Part shown: in pieces, positions 8,899-18,557 of the stretch
How the letters are laid out: every line of letters starts with the position of its first letter
Numbering within the stretch: position 1 is the first letter of the stretch
Assembly: GCF_009671065.1 (NCBI RefSeq)
Contig: NZ_CP046027.1
Span: 2,046,001 to 2,110,000 of the forward strand
Reading direction: 5' to 3'
DNA length: 64,000 nt
DNA from: Neisseria brasiliensis
GTDB taxonomy: Bacteria > Pseudomonadota > Gammaproteobacteria > Burkholderiales > Neisseriaceae
Made by a program: the position numbers and the translations under genes
The notes under the pieces: model-generated
What the model was told of the DNA's origin: nothing
Seen by the model: the letters and a program-made list of their open reading frames with translations, nothing else
The model's database searches: none

Positions 8899-8928
8899 TT
8901 GGTTTTTTAAAGCCGAGACGGGTAGAAT
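8899..8928 (+). promoter_or_regulatory. Candidate sodB promoter
   Basis: TTGGTT (8899-8904), 18-bp spacer, TAGAAT (8923-8928). Lies 75 bp before sodB in the divergent dnaB-sodB gap. Confidence 0.45.
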
Positions 8929-9003
8929 AAGGGACGTTACCTTTTCAAGGGTAATGCACACGACCAAAAGATAATTCATATATCAATAAATAGGAGTATC
9001 AAC

Positions 9004-9585
9004 ATGGAACACAAACTGCCTGAATTGCCATACGCTTTGGACGCTCTGGAGCCACATCTGTCTAAAGAAACGCTGGAATACCACTACGGCAAACACCATC
9101 AAACCTACATCACCAATCTGAACAACCAAATCAAAGGCACTGAATTTGAAGAAATGTCTTTGGAAGAAATCGTGAAAAAATCTTCAGGCGGCGTGTTTAA
9201 CAACGCAGCCCAAACTTGGAACCACACTTTCTACTGGTTGGGCTTCACGCCTAAAGGCCAACAAAAACCTGCCGGCGAATTGGCTGCGGCTATTGATGCC
9301 AAATGGGGCAGCTTTGAAGCATTCCAAGAAGCATTCAACGCTTGTGCGGCCGGTACGTTTGGTTCAGGCTGGACTTGGTTGGTGAAAACCCCAGCCGGTG
9401 AATTGGATTTGGTATCGACTTCTAATGCAGCGACTCCGTTGACCACTGAAAACACCCCATTGCTGACTTGCGACGTGTGGGAACATGCTTACTACATCGA
9501 CTACCGCAACAGCCGTCCTAACTACCTGAAAGGTTTCTGGGAAATCGTGAATTGGGATGAAGTGGCGAAACGCTTTGCTGCTTAA
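9004..9585 (+). CDS. sodB: Superoxide dismutase, Fe type
   Basis: Converts superoxide to oxygen and hydrogen peroxide in the cytoplasm. The 193-residue length and the metal ligands His27, His74, Asp157 and His161 (in [23 protein letters not shown]) are conserved. The residues [11 protein letters not shown] and FGSGWTWLV favour iron rather than manganese. The start is preceded by AGGAGTATCAAC. Single gene closed by a DUS terminator. Confidence 0.96.
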   Translation: MEHKLPELPYALDALEPHLSKETLEYHYGKHHQTYITNLNNQIKGTEFEEMSLEEIVKKSSGGVFNNAAQTWNHTFYWLGFTPKGQQKPAGELAAAIDAKWGSFEAFQEAFNACAAGTFGSGWTWLVKTPAGELDLVSTSNAATPLTTENTPLLTCDVWEHAYYIDYRNSRPNYLKGFWEIVNWDEVAKRFAA

Positions 9586-9609
9586 TGCTGATTGATAGAT
9601 GATAAATCA

Positions 9610-9636
9610 AGGCCGTCTGAAACTTTCAGACGGCCT
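9610..9636 (+). terminator. DUS inverted repeat after sodB
   Basis: AGGCCGTCTGAAA, short loop, TTCAGACGGCCT; lies between convergent sodB and the lipoprotein gene, so it may serve both. Confidence 0.7.
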
Positions 9637-9652
9637 ATCTTATTACTGCAAA

Positions 9653-10081
9653 TCAATATTCCTGCTCAACCGTATAGCTTGGCTGCTGGATAGTATAAGG
9701 TGCAGGTGTTTCATGTGCATTGCCGTATTCATCAATGGTGATGTAGCGCGGCTGCGACGTGGTTTGAGTCGGATGGCTTGTTTGGTAAACAGTCGGTGTA
9801 TTTGACTGATAAGAATAAGGGCTGCTTTGCGGCTGGCGATAAGTCGGTTGCTCGGCAGCTTTCTCTTGCCGCTTTTCTTTGCGCGATTTTTTCTTTTCTT
9901 TTTTATCGTCATCATCATCGCCATCAGGGATGGCCGCGTCAATCAATGCGCCTGTGCCTTTGACCGCTAATTTGCCGGCAGTCAGAACAGTTGTGGCGGC
10001 TAAATCGGCAGCCGCGCCTACCACGCAACCGCTCAAGGTAAACGATACGATGAGCGGCAAAATCAAGGTATTGAGTTTCAT
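9653..10081 (-). CDS. Small lipoprotein with acidic and basic tracts, function unknown
   Basis: A 142-residue protein with a lipoprotein signal ending LIVSFTLSGC, so it is probably anchored to a membrane. After the Cys come an Ala-rich stretch, a DGDDDDDKKEKKKSRKEKRQ acidic-then-basic tract (about 50-72) and a Gln/Pro/Tyr/Thr-rich tail. No enzymatic motif is visible. The start at 10081 shares one base with the stop of the upstream gene (TGATG), implying coupled translation. The family is known to me only as an uncharacterised neisserial lipoprotein. Confidence 0.8.
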   Translation of the reverse strand: MKLNTLILPLIVSFTLSGCVVGAAADLAATTVLTAGKLAVKGTGALIDAAIPDGDDDDDKKEKKKSRKEKRQEKAAEQPTYRQPQSSPYSYQSNTPTVYQTSHPTQTTSQPRYITIDEYGNAHETPAPYTIQQPSYTVEQEY

Positions 10082-10419
10082 CACTTTTGGCACCCGCAAT
10101 GGTCGTCGTGATCATGGCTGCCGCAACCGGCTACTGCTTCGTGCCAAGCATCGTCGTCGCCGTCAAATTCTTCTACTTCGTCAAATTGGCCGTTTTCGAC
10201 CAAAGCCACCAGCTCGGCCAAGCTGTCGGCACCTTCCACCCAGAAACACGGAATATCAGGCGGGGTATCCGGTGCCAAGAGGGCAGCGATGCCTTCGTGC
10301 CACGCGATCCAATAGCCGTTGGCTGTTTCAATAAATTGCGCATCTGGATGGATGGTTTCGTTTTCAGTGCCGATGAGCATGCGTTCGGCGATTTCTGCTT
10401 GGAAAGGTAAGGTTTGCAT
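10081..10419 (-). CDS. Hypothetical protein with His/Cys/Asp-rich C-terminus
   Basis: 112 residues, no family recognised. The bulk is acidic (VENGQFDEVEEFDGDDDAW) and the last residues are CGSHDHDDHCGCQK, three Cys and three His in 14 positions, which suggests metal binding. It has no signal peptide, so is probably cytoplasmic. It forms a two-gene unit with the downstream lipoprotein through a one-base stop-start overlap. Function is inferred from composition only. Confidence 0.75.
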   Translation of the reverse strand: MQTLPFQAEIAERMLIGTENETIHPDAQFIETANGYWIAWHEGIAALLAPDTPPDIPCFWVEGADSLAELVALVENGQFDEVEEFDGDDDAWHEAVAGCGSHDHDDHCGCQK

Positions 10420-10472
10420 ATCTGCTTTCTGTTTATCAGAGAATATCAGTCGCTATTGTAATAGGCCGTCTG

Positions 10473-10506
10473 AAAAAAATACAGCCGCACTTTCATGCGG
10501 CTGTAT
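10473..10506 (-). terminator. Intrinsic terminator of aqpZ
   Basis: Read on the minus strand: ATACAGCCGCA, 6-nt loop, TGCGGCTGTAT, then seven T (plus-strand A at 10473-10479). A DUS overlaps the T tract. Confidence 0.88.
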
Positions 10507-10538
10507 GGGTGATAACCACGGACATCGTCCCGTTAAAA

Positions 10539-11234
10539 TTATTCTTCGTCGTTTGATAATACAAAACGGTAAATTGCCGCACCGATGGCGCCACCGATAA
10601 TCGGAGCCACCCAGAACAGCCACAATTGTTCAACAGCCCAACCGCCTTGGAACAAAGCCACGCCGGTAGAACGAGCAGGGTTAACCGAAGTATTGGTTAC
10701 CGGAATGCTGATCAAGTGAATCAGGGTCAAAGCTAAACCGATGGCGATTGGCGCGAAACCGGCTGGTGCGCGGCGGTCGGTCGAACCCATGATGATGATT
10801 AAGAAGAATGCGGTCAATACCACTTCAATCAGCAAAGCAGCCATCATATCGTAGCCGTTTGGCGAGTGTTCGCCGAAGCCGTTGCTGGCGAAGCCTGAAG
10901 CCGCAGCGTCAAAGCCTGCTTTACCTGAAGCGATGCAATACAATACGCCGGCTGCTGCAATCGCACCAATCACTTGGCAAACGATGTAAGGCAACAAATC
11001 TTTAGCGTTGAAACGGCCGCCCACAAACAAGCCCACAGATACCGCAGGGTTGAAGTGGCCACCTGAAATGTGGCCAACTGCGTAAGCCATGGTCAAAACA
11101 GTCAGACCAAATGCCAGAGATACACCGGCAAAACCGATACCCAGTTCCGGATAAGCTGCTGCCAAAACCGCGCTACCACAGCCGCCGAAAACCAGCCAGA
11201 ATGTGCCGAAGAACTCAGCAAAATATTTTTTCAT
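10539..11234 (-). CDS. aqpZ: Aquaporin Z
   Basis: Water channel of the inner membrane. 231 residues, six membrane helices and the two half-helix signatures GGHFNPAVS and SVNPARS that form the pore. The Arg after the second NPA is present. Residues around the second signature fit a water-selective aquaporin rather than a glycerol facilitator. The start at 11234 follows AAAGGAAATGAA; an upstream in-frame start at 11279 would add a hydrophilic leader not found in the family. Monocistronic, with its own terminator. Confidence 0.95.
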   Translation of the reverse strand: MKKYFAEFFGTFWLVFGGCGSAVLAAAYPELGIGFAGVSLAFGLTVLTMAYAVGHISGGHFNPAVSVGLFVGGRFNAKDLLPYIVCQVIGAIAAAGVLYCIASGKAGFDAAASGFASNGFGEHSPNGYDMMAALLIEVVLTAFFLIIIMGSTDRRAPAGFAPIAIGLALTLIHLISIPVTNTSVNPARSTGVALFQGGWAVEQLWLFWVAPIIGGAIGAAIYRFVLSNDEE

Positions 11235-11498
11235 TTCATTTCCTTTCTGAGGAATGAGGTGATTATCATCGAAGCGCATGATAAGTAAATTAGCGTAAAC
11301 TTGGGAAACAGGTTTACGTTATTTTTCAGGCTTTGACAAAACTAGACCATTGAAATTATGAAAAGAGACATTAAAAACCACTAAATCCTAAAATTTGCCG
11401 TTTATCTATTTGTAATATATATAGAGAATTTTATGGTTAATTCATTAATATCCGTTGCGTTTTATCCCTGATTGCAAGCATTATTCAGGCGGCCTTTT
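11235..11498. other. Divergent aqpZ-uvrB intergenic region
   Basis: About 300 bp in all and markedly A+T-rich around 11340-11450. No ORF, RNA or clear operator seen; aqpZ control signals must lie here. The uvrB promoter is at its right edge. Confidence 0.5.
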
Positions 11499-11507
11499 TG
11501 CTATAAT
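11499..11507 (+). promoter_or_regulatory. Extended -10 promoter of uvrB
   Basis: TGCTATAAT: a TG one base before a perfect TATAAT at 11502-11507. No good -35. Predicted start near 11514, about 29 nt before the ATG. Confidence 0.5.
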
Positions 11508-11542
11508 GATGCGTTCTCAAAATTATGCCAAGGCCGTCTGAA

Positions 11543-13576
11543 ATGCAAGTCATCCAATACGACAATTCACCTTTCAAACTCCATCAGCCGTTTCCGCCCG
11601 CAGGCGACCAGCCCACGGCGATTGCCGGCTTGCTGGAAGGGCTTTCAGACGGCCTTGCTTATCAAACCCTGCTTGGTGTGACCGGTTCGGGCAAAACCTA
11701 CACCATGGCCAATGTGATTGCCCAAAGTGGCCGTCCGGCCATCATTATGGCGCACAACAAAACGCTGGCCGCCCAGCTTTACGCCGAAATGCGCGAATTT
11801 TTTCCCGAAAATGCGGTGGAATATTTCGTGTCTTACTATGATTATTACCAGCCCGAAGCCTATGTGCCGAGCCGTGACTTATTCATTGAAAAAGATTCGG
11901 CGATTAACGAACACATCGAGCAAATGCGGTTGAGTGCCACCAAAAACCTGATGACGCGCAACGACGTGATTATCGTCGCCACCGTGTCCGCGATTTATGG
12001 TATCGGCGACCCGACTGAATACAAGCAAATGGTGTTGTCAGTGAAAGAAGGCGACACACTCGAGCAGCGCGACATCATTTCTACGCTGGTATCGATGCAG
12101 TATGAACGCGGCGAAATGGATTTCAAACGCGGCTCATTCCGTGTGCGCGGCGATGTGATTGACGTGTATCCGGCGGAAAGCTCAGAAAGCGCGTTGCGCA
12201 TCAGCTTGTTTGACGACGAAATCGACCGACTGGATTTGTTCGATCCGCTTACCGGCGGCAATCTGCAACGGGTGGGGTGCTACACCGTGTTTCCGAGCAG
12301 CCATTACGTTACCCCGCGCGACACCGTGTTGCGAGCTTGCGAAGGCATCAAAGAAGAATTGCGCGACCGCATTGAATTTTTTGCCAATGAACAACGCCCC
12401 GTCGAGCAGCAGCGCATCGAACAGCGCACCCGTTTCGATTTGGAAATGCTCTATGAAATGGGCTTTTGCAAAGGCATTGAAAACTACAGCCGCCACTTTT
12501 CCGGCAAAAAAGAAGGCGAACCGCCGCCAACCTTGATGGATTATCTGCCCGACAACGCCATCATGTTCATCGACGAAAGCCACGTGACCGTGACCCAAAT
12601 CGGCGGCATGTACAAAGGCGATGCATCGCGCAAACAAAATCTGGTCGATTACGGCTTCCGTCTGCCTTCCGCCCGCGACAACCGCCCGCTTAAATTCCAT
12701 GAGTTTGAAAAAATCATGCCGCAAACCATCTTCGTGTCCGCCACACCGGCCAAATACGAAGAAGAACACGCCGGACAAGTGGTTGAGCAAGTAGTACGCC
12801 CGACCGGCTTGGTCGATCCGATTATCGAAATCCGTCCAGTCGGCACGCAAGTCGATGATTTGTTATCCGAAATCAACGAACGCATCAAAAAAGGCGAGCG
12901 CACTTTAGTCACCACGCTCACCAAACGCATGGCCGAGCAGCTCACCGATTATTACAGCGAGCTGGGCATCAAAGTGCGCTACCTGCATAGTGACATCGAC
13001 ACCGTCGAGCGCGTGGAAATCATCCGCGATTTGCGCTTAGGCTTGTTTGACGTTTTGGTCGGCATCAACCTGTTGCGCGAAGGTTTGGACATTCCCGAAG
13101 TGTCGCTGGTCGCCATTCTCGATGCCGACAAAGAAGGCTTCCTGCGCTCACATCGCAGCCTGATTCAAACCATCGGCCGCGCCGCTCGTAACGTCAACGG
13201 CTTGGCGATTTTGTATGCCGACAAAATCACCGATTCAATGCGCGCCGCCATCGACGAAACCGAACGCCGCCGCGAAAAACAGATTAAATTTAACGAAGAA
13301 CACGGCATCGTGCCGCAACAAATCAATAAAAAAGTCAAAGATATTATCGATGGTGTATATAGTGATGAAAATGACAGCAAAGCCAAAGGCCGTCTGAAAA
13401 ACAAAGGCAAGGTGAAAGTCGGCGAGATTCACACCGAAGAAGATGCGATTAAAGAAATTGCCAAGCTGGAGAAACAGATGCAGCAAGCGGCTAGGGATTT
13501 GCAGTTTGAAGAGGCAGCGGTCTTGCGGGATAAAATCCGTACCATTAAAGAAAACTTGTTGTTTGGAGCGGAGTAA
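11543..13576 (+). CDS. uvrB: Excinuclease ABC subunit B
   Basis: DNA-damage verification helicase of nucleotide excision repair. The 677-residue protein has Walker A GVTGSGKT (45-52), the beta-hairpin [15 protein letters not shown], helicase motifs ([24 protein letters not shown]) and the C-terminal UVR motif [21 protein letters not shown]. The start at 11543 is set by homology ([13 protein letters not shown]). A DUS occupies 11531-11542 directly before the ATG, so there is no clear Shine-Dalgarno. Further DUS cores occur inside the gene near 11645 and 13388, the second near the variable linker. Confidence 0.98.
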   Translation: MQVIQYDNSPFKLHQPFPPAGDQPTAIAGLLEGLSDGLAYQTLLGVTGSGKTYTMANVIAQSGRPAIIMAHNKTLAAQLYAEMREFFPENAVEYFVSYYDYYQPEAYVPSRDLFIEKDSAINEHIEQMRLSATKNLMTRNDVIIVATVSAIYGIGDPTEYKQMVLSVKEGDTLEQRDIISTLVSMQYERGEMDFKRGSFRVRGDVIDVYPAESSESALRISLFDDEIDRLDLFDPLTGGNLQRVGCYTVFPSSHYVTPRDTVLRACEGIKEELRDRIEFFANEQRPVEQQRIEQRTRFDLEMLYEMGFCKGIENYSRHFSGKKEGEPPPTLMDYLPDNAIMFIDESHVTVTQIGGMYKGDASRKQNLVDYGFRLPSARDNRPLKFHEFEKIMPQTIFVSATPAKYEEEHAGQVVEQVVRPTGLVDPIIEIRPVGTQVDDLLSEINERIKKGERTLVTTLTKRMAEQLTDYYSELGIKVRYLHSDIDTVERVEIIRDLRLGLFDVLVGINLLREGLDIPEVSLVAILDADKEGFLRSHRSLIQTIGRAARNVNGLAILYADKITDSMRAAIDETERRREKQIKFNEEHGIVPQQINKKVKDIIDGVYSDENDSKAKGRLKNKGKVKVGEIHTEEDAIKEIAKLEKQMQQAARDLQFEEAAVLRDKIRTIKENLLFGAE

Positions 13577-13580
13577 TCTA

Positions 13581-13670
13581 GTAGGTCGGATACTTGTATC
13601 CGACATTTTCTTTGGCTGCAGAAACATTTGCTCAAGACACAAAATTGTCGGATTCAGGAATCCGACCTAC
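13581..13670. repeat. 90-bp REP pair (BIME-like), left copy
   Basis: Two hairpins in tail-to-tail order: GTCGGATAC/GTATCCGAC (13585-13604) and GTCGGATTC/GAATCCGAC (13647-13666), bounded by GTAG and CTAC. The outer halves also pair with each other. Nearly identical in layout and length to 14193-14282. Confidence 0.9.
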
Positions 13671-13693
13671 GATAAGTTAAATGGGGAATCATC

Positions 13694-14188
13694 ATGCAAT
13701 ACCGCCGTGTTTATCACGCAGGTGGTACATATTTCTTCACGGTGGCCACGCATCAACGCAAACCTATTTTAACCGATGAAACGGTACGCGTTGCATTACG
13801 CCAATCTATCTTAACGGTACGCGAAAAATATCCTTTTGAAATTTTGTCATGGGTGTTATTACCCGATCATATGCACACCATTTGGCGATTACCTGAAAAC
13901 GATGTTAATTTTTCGGAGCGTTGGCGGCAGATTAAGCGACAAAGCCAATATTTGGTGGGGAGTCATGTGAAATTGTGGCAAAACCGTTTTTGGGAGCATT
14001 TAATTAGAGATGAATTGGATTTTGCCCAACATTTCGATTATGTTCATTTTAATCCTGTGAAGCACGGCTATGCCGCTCAAGTCGCTGATTGGGAATTTTC
14101 TACTTTTCATCGTTGTGTAAAGCAAGGCATTTATCCGTTGAATTGGGGCGGTGGAGATGTTGAGCTTGCGCTTGATTATGATGATTAA
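13694..14188 (+). CDS. REP-associated tyrosine transposase (RAYT)
   Basis: 164-residue Y1-type single-strand transposase. It shows the HUH motif H59-M60-H61 (LLPDHMHTIW) and the catalytic tyrosine Y116 in DYVHFNPVKHGY, the RAYT signature. RAYTs bind and cut REP hairpins and are thought to spread REP sequences. Direct 90-bp REP pairs flank the gene on both sides at 23 bp and 4 bp, the expected arrangement for a RAYT locus. The start has GGGGAA upstream. The gene appears intact. Confidence 0.93.
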   Translation: MQYRRVYHAGGTYFFTVATHQRKPILTDETVRVALRQSILTVREKYPFEILSWVLLPDHMHTIWRLPENDVNFSERWRQIKRQSQYLVGSHVKLWQNRFWEHLIRDELDFAQHFDYVHFNPVKHGYAAQVADWEFSTFHRCVKQGIYPLNWGGGDVELALDYDD

Positions 14189-14192
14189 ACTT

Positions 14193-14282
14193 GTAGGTCG
14201 GATACTCGTATCCGACATTTGCTTGTGGTGCGTAAATATTTGTTTTCTGAACAAAAGTGTCGGATTCAAGAATCCGACCTAC
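14193..14282. repeat. 90-bp REP pair (BIME-like), right copy
   Basis: Same orientation as the left copy: GTCGGATAC/GTATCCGAC and GTCGGATTC/GAATCCGAC inside GTAG...CTAC, exactly 90 bp. Stems are identical to the left copy; most differences fall in the roughly 40-bp centre. Confidence 0.9.
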
Positions 14283-14340
14283 AAGGAAGCTTATCTCACT
14301 ATTGCCATTGATTGTGTTTAAGCACTCAACCTAAAACAAA

Positions 14341-14373
14341 AGGCCGTCTGAAACATATCTGTTCAGACGGCCT
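14341..14373 (-). terminator. DUS inverted repeat after the carboxypeptidase gene
   Basis: AGGCCGTCTGAA, 9-nt loop, TTCAGACGGCCT, preceded on the plus strand by AAAA (T tract on the minus strand). Confidence 0.75.
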
Positions 14374-14396
14374 TGTTTTATGGTGAAACCTAAAAC

Positions 14397-15818
14397 TTAT
14401 TTCGCGGCGGATGCGGCGGCAGAAGCCGGTGCGCTGGCCGGTGTATTGCTTGGCATAGAAGCAGCAGAAGCAGCTTGAGGCATGGCGGCGCTGGCTGCTT
14501 GTGAGGCCGGTGCTGAAGCAGGTTCACTGGCCGGAGCCGGTGTGGCTTTGGGTTTGTCATACGCAGCCGGTTTGTCGGCTACGCTGCCGCCGAATGTGGT
14601 TTTAAACCATAAAACGATGCTGTCCCATGTGCGGCTGAACCAGCTGCCTTCGGCAACGCTGTTGAGCGCGAGCACGTCTTTTTCGGCCACGACTTCGTTG
14701 TCTTTCATCAGCTTAAGTTTGCCTAAGATTTGGCCTTTTTCAATCGGCGCCAAGACGGGCTGCACGGTTTCTAAGATTGGTTTCAGGCTTCTGCCGGTGT
14801 TGTGCGGAATGGTGATGTAGGTTTCATCGACAAAACCGATGTTCACGGCGTTGACTGCGCCTTTATACACTTTGACTTGCGAAATGGCTTCGTTGGCGCT
14901 GTAAAGTTTAGGTGTATCAAAGGCTTGCAATGCCCAGTTTAACAATTTGCCGCTCTCGGCTGCGCGTGCTTCGATGGATTCGGTACCGACCACAACGGAT
15001 ACAATGCGGCGGCCGTTGCGTTTGCTGGAAGCGGCCAAATTGTAGCCAGCACTTTCGGTATGGCCGGTTTTCAAGCCATCGACATTCGGGTCGCGGTAGA
15101 GCAGCAGGTTGCGGTTGGGTTGCTCAATATTGTTGTATTTAAACGATTTAATCGAGAATACGGGATAGTATTTCGGGAAATCTTTAATCAATGCGGCCGA
15201 CAATAAAGCCAAATCGTTGACGGTGGAAACGTGGCCGTCTGAAGGCAGACCGGTCGGGTTGTTGAAATGGGTGTTGTTCATGCCCAAGAGTTTGGCTTCT
15301 TCGTTCATTTGTTTGACGAATTCTTCCACCGAGCCGTTGCCCATGGCTTCGGCCAAGGTGATGGCGGCATCGTTGCCGGATTGAATCACCATGCCTTTAA
15401 TCAAGTCGCTGACGCTGGCCGGCACATTCGGGTTGAGGAACATACGCGAGCCTTCGATTTTCCAGCCTTGGTCGGACACGGTCAGCATTTGGTCGGCTTT
15501 TAAAGTGCCATTTTCCAAGGCTTTGAAGGTGAGGTAGGCGGTCATCATTTTGGTTAATGATGCCGGCTCGATTTGGGTATCGAGATTGTTGGAAGCCAAA
15601 ACTTGGTTGCTGTATAAATCTTTGACGATAAAGGCGGTGGCGGCGATTTCCGGCGACGTGGTCGGGCTGTTGATGCTCGGCATCAAGATTTCCGGTTGCG
15701 CGGCAGAAGCGGCTTGGTCGGCCGGTGCGGATGCGGGATTAGCGGCAGGTTGCGGCGCGGCCAAGGCATGGCTGCTTAATAAGGCGGCTAGGGTCAGGCT
15801 GAATAGCGTTTTTTTCAT
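14397..15818 (-). CDS. dacA: D-alanyl-D-alanine carboxypeptidase, PBP5/6 type
   Basis: Periplasmic enzyme trimming the terminal D-Ala of peptidoglycan stem peptides. 473 residues: signal peptide cut after about residue 20 (SSHALA), peptidase S11 domain with S87-L-T-K90, S147-G-N149 and K250-T-G252, then the PBP5 C-terminal domain. The tail from about residue 425 is a long Ala/Ser/Pro tract (SEPASAPASQAASAA...) replacing the amphipathic membrane anchor of E. coli PBP5. A shorter Ala/Pro tract lies between the signal and catalytic domain. The symbol is assigned by family only. Confidence 0.93.
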   Translation of the reverse strand: MKKTLFSLTLAALLSSHALAAPQPAANPASAPADQAASAAQPEILMPSINSPTTSPEIAATAFIVKDLYSNQVLASNNLDTQIEPASLTKMMTAYLTFKALENGTLKADQMLTVSDQGWKIEGSRMFLNPNVPASVSDLIKGMVIQSGNDAAITLAEAMGNGSVEEFVKQMNEEAKLLGMNNTHFNNPTGLPSDGHVSTVNDLALLSAALIKDFPKYYPVFSIKSFKYNNIEQPNRNLLLYRDPNVDGLKTGHTESAGYNLAASSKRNGRRIVSVVVGTESIEARAAESGKLLNWALQAFDTPKLYSANEAISQVKVYKGAVNAVNIGFVDETYITIPHNTGRSLKPILETVQPVLAPIEKGQILGKLKLMKDNEVVAEKDVLALNSVAEGSWFSRTWDSIVLWFKTTFGGSVADKPAAYDKPKATPAPASEPASAPASQAASAAMPQAASAASMPSNTPASAPASAAASAAK

Positions 15819-16136
15819 AACTTGGGTATATCAATATTCGTTGGCGTAATGCGTAAAAAAGGCCGTCTGAAAAGCTGAATCGTGAGTTGTGCAAGATTGA
15901 ATGGCAACAACTGGCTAAAAAAATCAGCAGGATAGAAAGCTGAATATTCAGACGGCCGCTAAAGGACAGCCGCACATTATACCGATTCGGGCTTGATTTG
16001 CTAAGATTTTTCTTGCGTTCAGACGGCCTGAGGGGTATGGTTTTACCTTTTCGCTGTTTTGTTGACAAAGTTTGACGAAGATTTTGACGGCGATGGCTTA
16101 ATTATTTTGTAAACGATTGATTCTAATAGATACCCC
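15819..16136. other. Intergenic region upstream of ilvA
   Basis: 318 bp with AGGCCGTCTGAA at 15860 and reverse DUS copies near 15945 and 16018. No ORF or RNA. A possible ilvA promoter lies in the T-rich stretch near 16060-16120, but no convincing pair of hexamers is seen. Confidence 0.5.
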
Positions 16137-17663
16137 ATGAACACTCGCCCTTCTTATTCCGATTATCTGATTCGTATTTTGACCGCTTCTGTGTACGATG
16201 TTGCGGTGGAAACCCCGTTGGAGCCTGCCCGTGGTTTGTCAGGCCGTCTGAACAACAATATCCTGCTCAAGCGTGAAGACTTGCAGCCGGTGTTTTCATT
16301 CAAGATTCGCGGCGCTTACAACAAAATGGCCAAATTATCCAAAGAAGCCTTGGCCTGCGGCGTGATTGCGGCTTCGGCGGGCAACCATGCGCAAGGTGTG
16401 GCATTGTCGGCACACCGTTTGGGCTGTCGTGCGATTATTGTGATGCCGGAAACTACGCCGCAAATCAAAATCGATGCGGTTAAAAACCGTGGCGGCGAAG
16501 TAGTGTTGAAAGGCGTGTCGTATAACGATGCTTATGATTACGCCATGGAATTGGTAAAAAAAGACGGCTTGACCTACATCGCGCCGTTTGACGATCCCGA
16601 TGTGATTGCCGGACAAGGCACGGTGGGCATGGAAATCGTGCGCCAGCGTGCGGATAAAATCGATGCCGTGTTTGTGCCGATTGGCGGTGGCGGTTTGGCG
16701 GCCGGTGTGGCGGCGTTTATCAAACAAGTTCGCCCCGATATTAAAGTGATCGGCGTGCAAACCGATGATTCCTGCTGCATGAAGCAATCGATTGAAGAAG
16801 GTAAAATCGTGCCGCTGAAAGATGTCGGCCTTTTTTCAGACGGCACGGCGGTAAAAGTGGTGGGCGAAGAAACTTTCCGCTTGTGCAAAGAATTGCTCGA
16901 TGGCGTGATTACTGTCGATACCGATGCCATTTGTGGCGCGATTAAAGATATTTTTGACGACACACGCAGCATTATGGAGCCTGCCGGTGCGCTTGCTTTG
17001 GCCGGTTTGAAAGCCTACATCGCCCGCAATGGCGTGCAAAACCAAACCTTGATCGCCGTGACCAGCGGCGCCAACATGAATTTCCACCGTCTGCGCCACG
17101 TTTCTGAGCGCAGCGAACTGGGTGAGGGCAACGAAGGTATTTTCGGGGTGACGATTCCGGAAGAACCGGGCAGCTTCCGCAAGTTTATCGATTTGCTGGG
17201 CAACCGCAATATCACCGAATTTAACTACCGCTACGGCAATGACGACAAAGCCCATGTGTTTGTCGGCCTGCAAACCGCCGGTTCACGCGATTTGGCGACC
17301 ATTCACGCGCAGCTTAACGATGCCGGTTTGCCGAATGTGGATTTGACCAACGATGAAATTTCTAAAATCCACATCCGCTACATGGTCGGCGGCCGCACCG
17401 ATAAGGTGAAAAACGAACGCTTGGTTAGCTTTGAGTTCCCTGAGCGCCCGGGTGCATTGGCGCGCTTTTTGAACCACATGCAAGGCGGCTGGAACATTAC
17501 CTTGTTCCATTACCGCAACCACGGCGCGGATTACGGCCGCATTTTGGTCGGCATTGACGTGCCGCCTGCTGATGAAGCCGCGTTTAACGAATTTTTAGAC
17601 AGCTTGGGTTATGTTTATCAAGACGAAACGGATAACCAAGCCTATCAATTATTCTTGGCGTAA
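16137..17663 (+). CDS. ilvA: Threonine dehydratase, biosynthetic
   Basis: PLP enzyme that deaminates threonine to 2-oxobutanoate, the first step of isoleucine synthesis. 508 residues: PLP domain with the Schiff-base Lys in FSFKIRGAYNKM, the glycine loop PIGGGGLAAG, and two C-terminal ACT-like regulatory domains (about 330-508; EEPGSFRKFIDLL, FPERPGALARFLNHM), which make it the feedback-inhibited biosynthetic form. The start is preceded by an A-rich rather than strong Shine-Dalgarno sequence. A DUS lies inside the N-terminal coding region near 16240 (CAGGCCGTCTGAACA). Confidence 0.97.
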   Translation: MNTRPSYSDYLIRILTASVYDVAVETPLEPARGLSGRLNNNILLKREDLQPVFSFKIRGAYNKMAKLSKEALACGVIAASAGNHAQGVALSAHRLGCRAIIVMPETTPQIKIDAVKNRGGEVVLKGVSYNDAYDYAMELVKKDGLTYIAPFDDPDVIAGQGTVGMEIVRQRADKIDAVFVPIGGGGLAAGVAAFIKQVRPDIKVIGVQTDDSCCMKQSIEEGKIVPLKDVGLFSDGTAVKVVGEETFRLCKELLDGVITVDTDAICGAIKDIFDDTRSIMEPAGALALAGLKAYIARNGVQNQTLIAVTSGANMNFHRLRHVSERSELGEGNEGIFGVTIPEEPGSFRKFIDLLGNRNITEFNYRYGNDDKAHVFVGLQTAGSRDLATIHAQLNDAGLPNVDLTNDEISKIHIRYMVGGRTDKVKNERLVSFEFPERPGALARFLNHMQGGWNITLFHYRNHGADYGRILVGIDVPPADEAAFNEFLDSLGYVYQDETDNQAYQLFLA

Positions 17664-17670
17664 AAAACAA

Positions 17671-17700
17671 AGGCCGTCTGAATGTTCAGACGGCTTTTGT
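17671..17700 (+). terminator. DUS terminator after ilvA
   Basis: AGGCCGTCTGAA, loop TG, TTCAGACGGCTTTTGT. Confidence 0.8.
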
Positions 17701-17754
17701 AATAGTCGTTTCAAATAAAAATCATACTGCGTTTATATTTAAGGTAAAACTTGA

Positions 17755-18414
17755 TTAAACCTGCCAATCAATTTCCGCCAAACCTTGCGCCTTTAAATAC
17801 GCATTGGCTTGCGAGAAATGGCGGCAGCCGAAAAAGCCACGATAGGCGGAAAGCGGCGAGGGATGTGGCGCGGTCAACACCAAGTGACGGCTGCGGTCGA
17901 TAAAAGTGCCTTTTTTCTGTGCGTGGCTGCCCCACAGCATAAACACAATATGCTCGCGGTGTTCGTTAAGCTGGGCGATTACGCGGTCGGTGAAGCGTTC
18001 CCAGCCTAAAGGCGCGTGCGAATGCGCTTGTCCGGCGCGCACGGTCAACACCGTATTGAGCAGCAACACGCCTTGTTCCGCCCAGTGCTGCAAATAGCCG
18101 TGTTGCGGAATGTGAAAGCCTTCGATGTCGGTGGCCAATTCCTTATAAATGTTCGCCAAAGAAGGTGGAATCTGAATATCCGGCCGCACCGAAAACGACA
18201 AACCATGCGCCTGACCTGCGCCGTGATACGGATCTTGCCCCAAAATCACCACTTTCACCTGATGAAACTCGGTTGCCTTAAACGCATTAAACACATCCGC
18301 CGCCGGCGGATAAATCACCCGCCCCGACTGCCGCTCTTGCTTGACCGTGTCGATAATGTGTCGGAAATAGGGCTGCTCTTTTTCCGCGCCGATGGCTTCG
18401 TGCCAAGTTTGCAT
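17755..18414 (-). CDS. ung: Uracil-DNA glycosylase, family 1
   Basis: Removes uracil from DNA in base excision repair. 219 residues, usual length. The water-activating motif GQDPYHG (Asp61, His64) and the second catalytic motif HPSPLS with the intercalation loop are intact. A DUS reverse copy (18456-18467) lies upstream. No anomaly. Confidence 0.97.
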   Translation of the reverse strand: MQTWHEAIGAEKEQPYFRHIIDTVKQERQSGRVIYPPAADVFNAFKATEFHQVKVVILGQDPYHGAGQAHGLSFSVRPDIQIPPSLANIYKELATDIEGFHIPQHGYLQHWAEQGVLLLNTVLTVRAGQAHSHAPLGWERFTDRVIAQLNEHREHIVFMLWGSHAQKKGTFIDRSRHLVLTAPHPSPLSAYRGFFGCRHFSQANAYLKAQGLAEIDWQV

Positions 18415-18557
18415 AATCGTCTGCCTGTAAACATCAATGCTGCGGATTATAGCATTTTCAGACGGCCTGAAGGCTGTTTGAATGTGTCTTTGAACGGCGC
18501 CGATAAATCCATTAAAATAAACATAAAACCGTTTTCATTTACCCGAAAGGAAACATC

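Noticed and set aside
12182..12850. Long antisense frame (222 codons) in uvrB
   Set aside because: Shadow of uvrB codon structure; Phe/His-rich translation with no domain. Similar shadows lie in clpB (22106-22675), tas (28414-29031) and the lytic transglycosylase gene (31519-32124).
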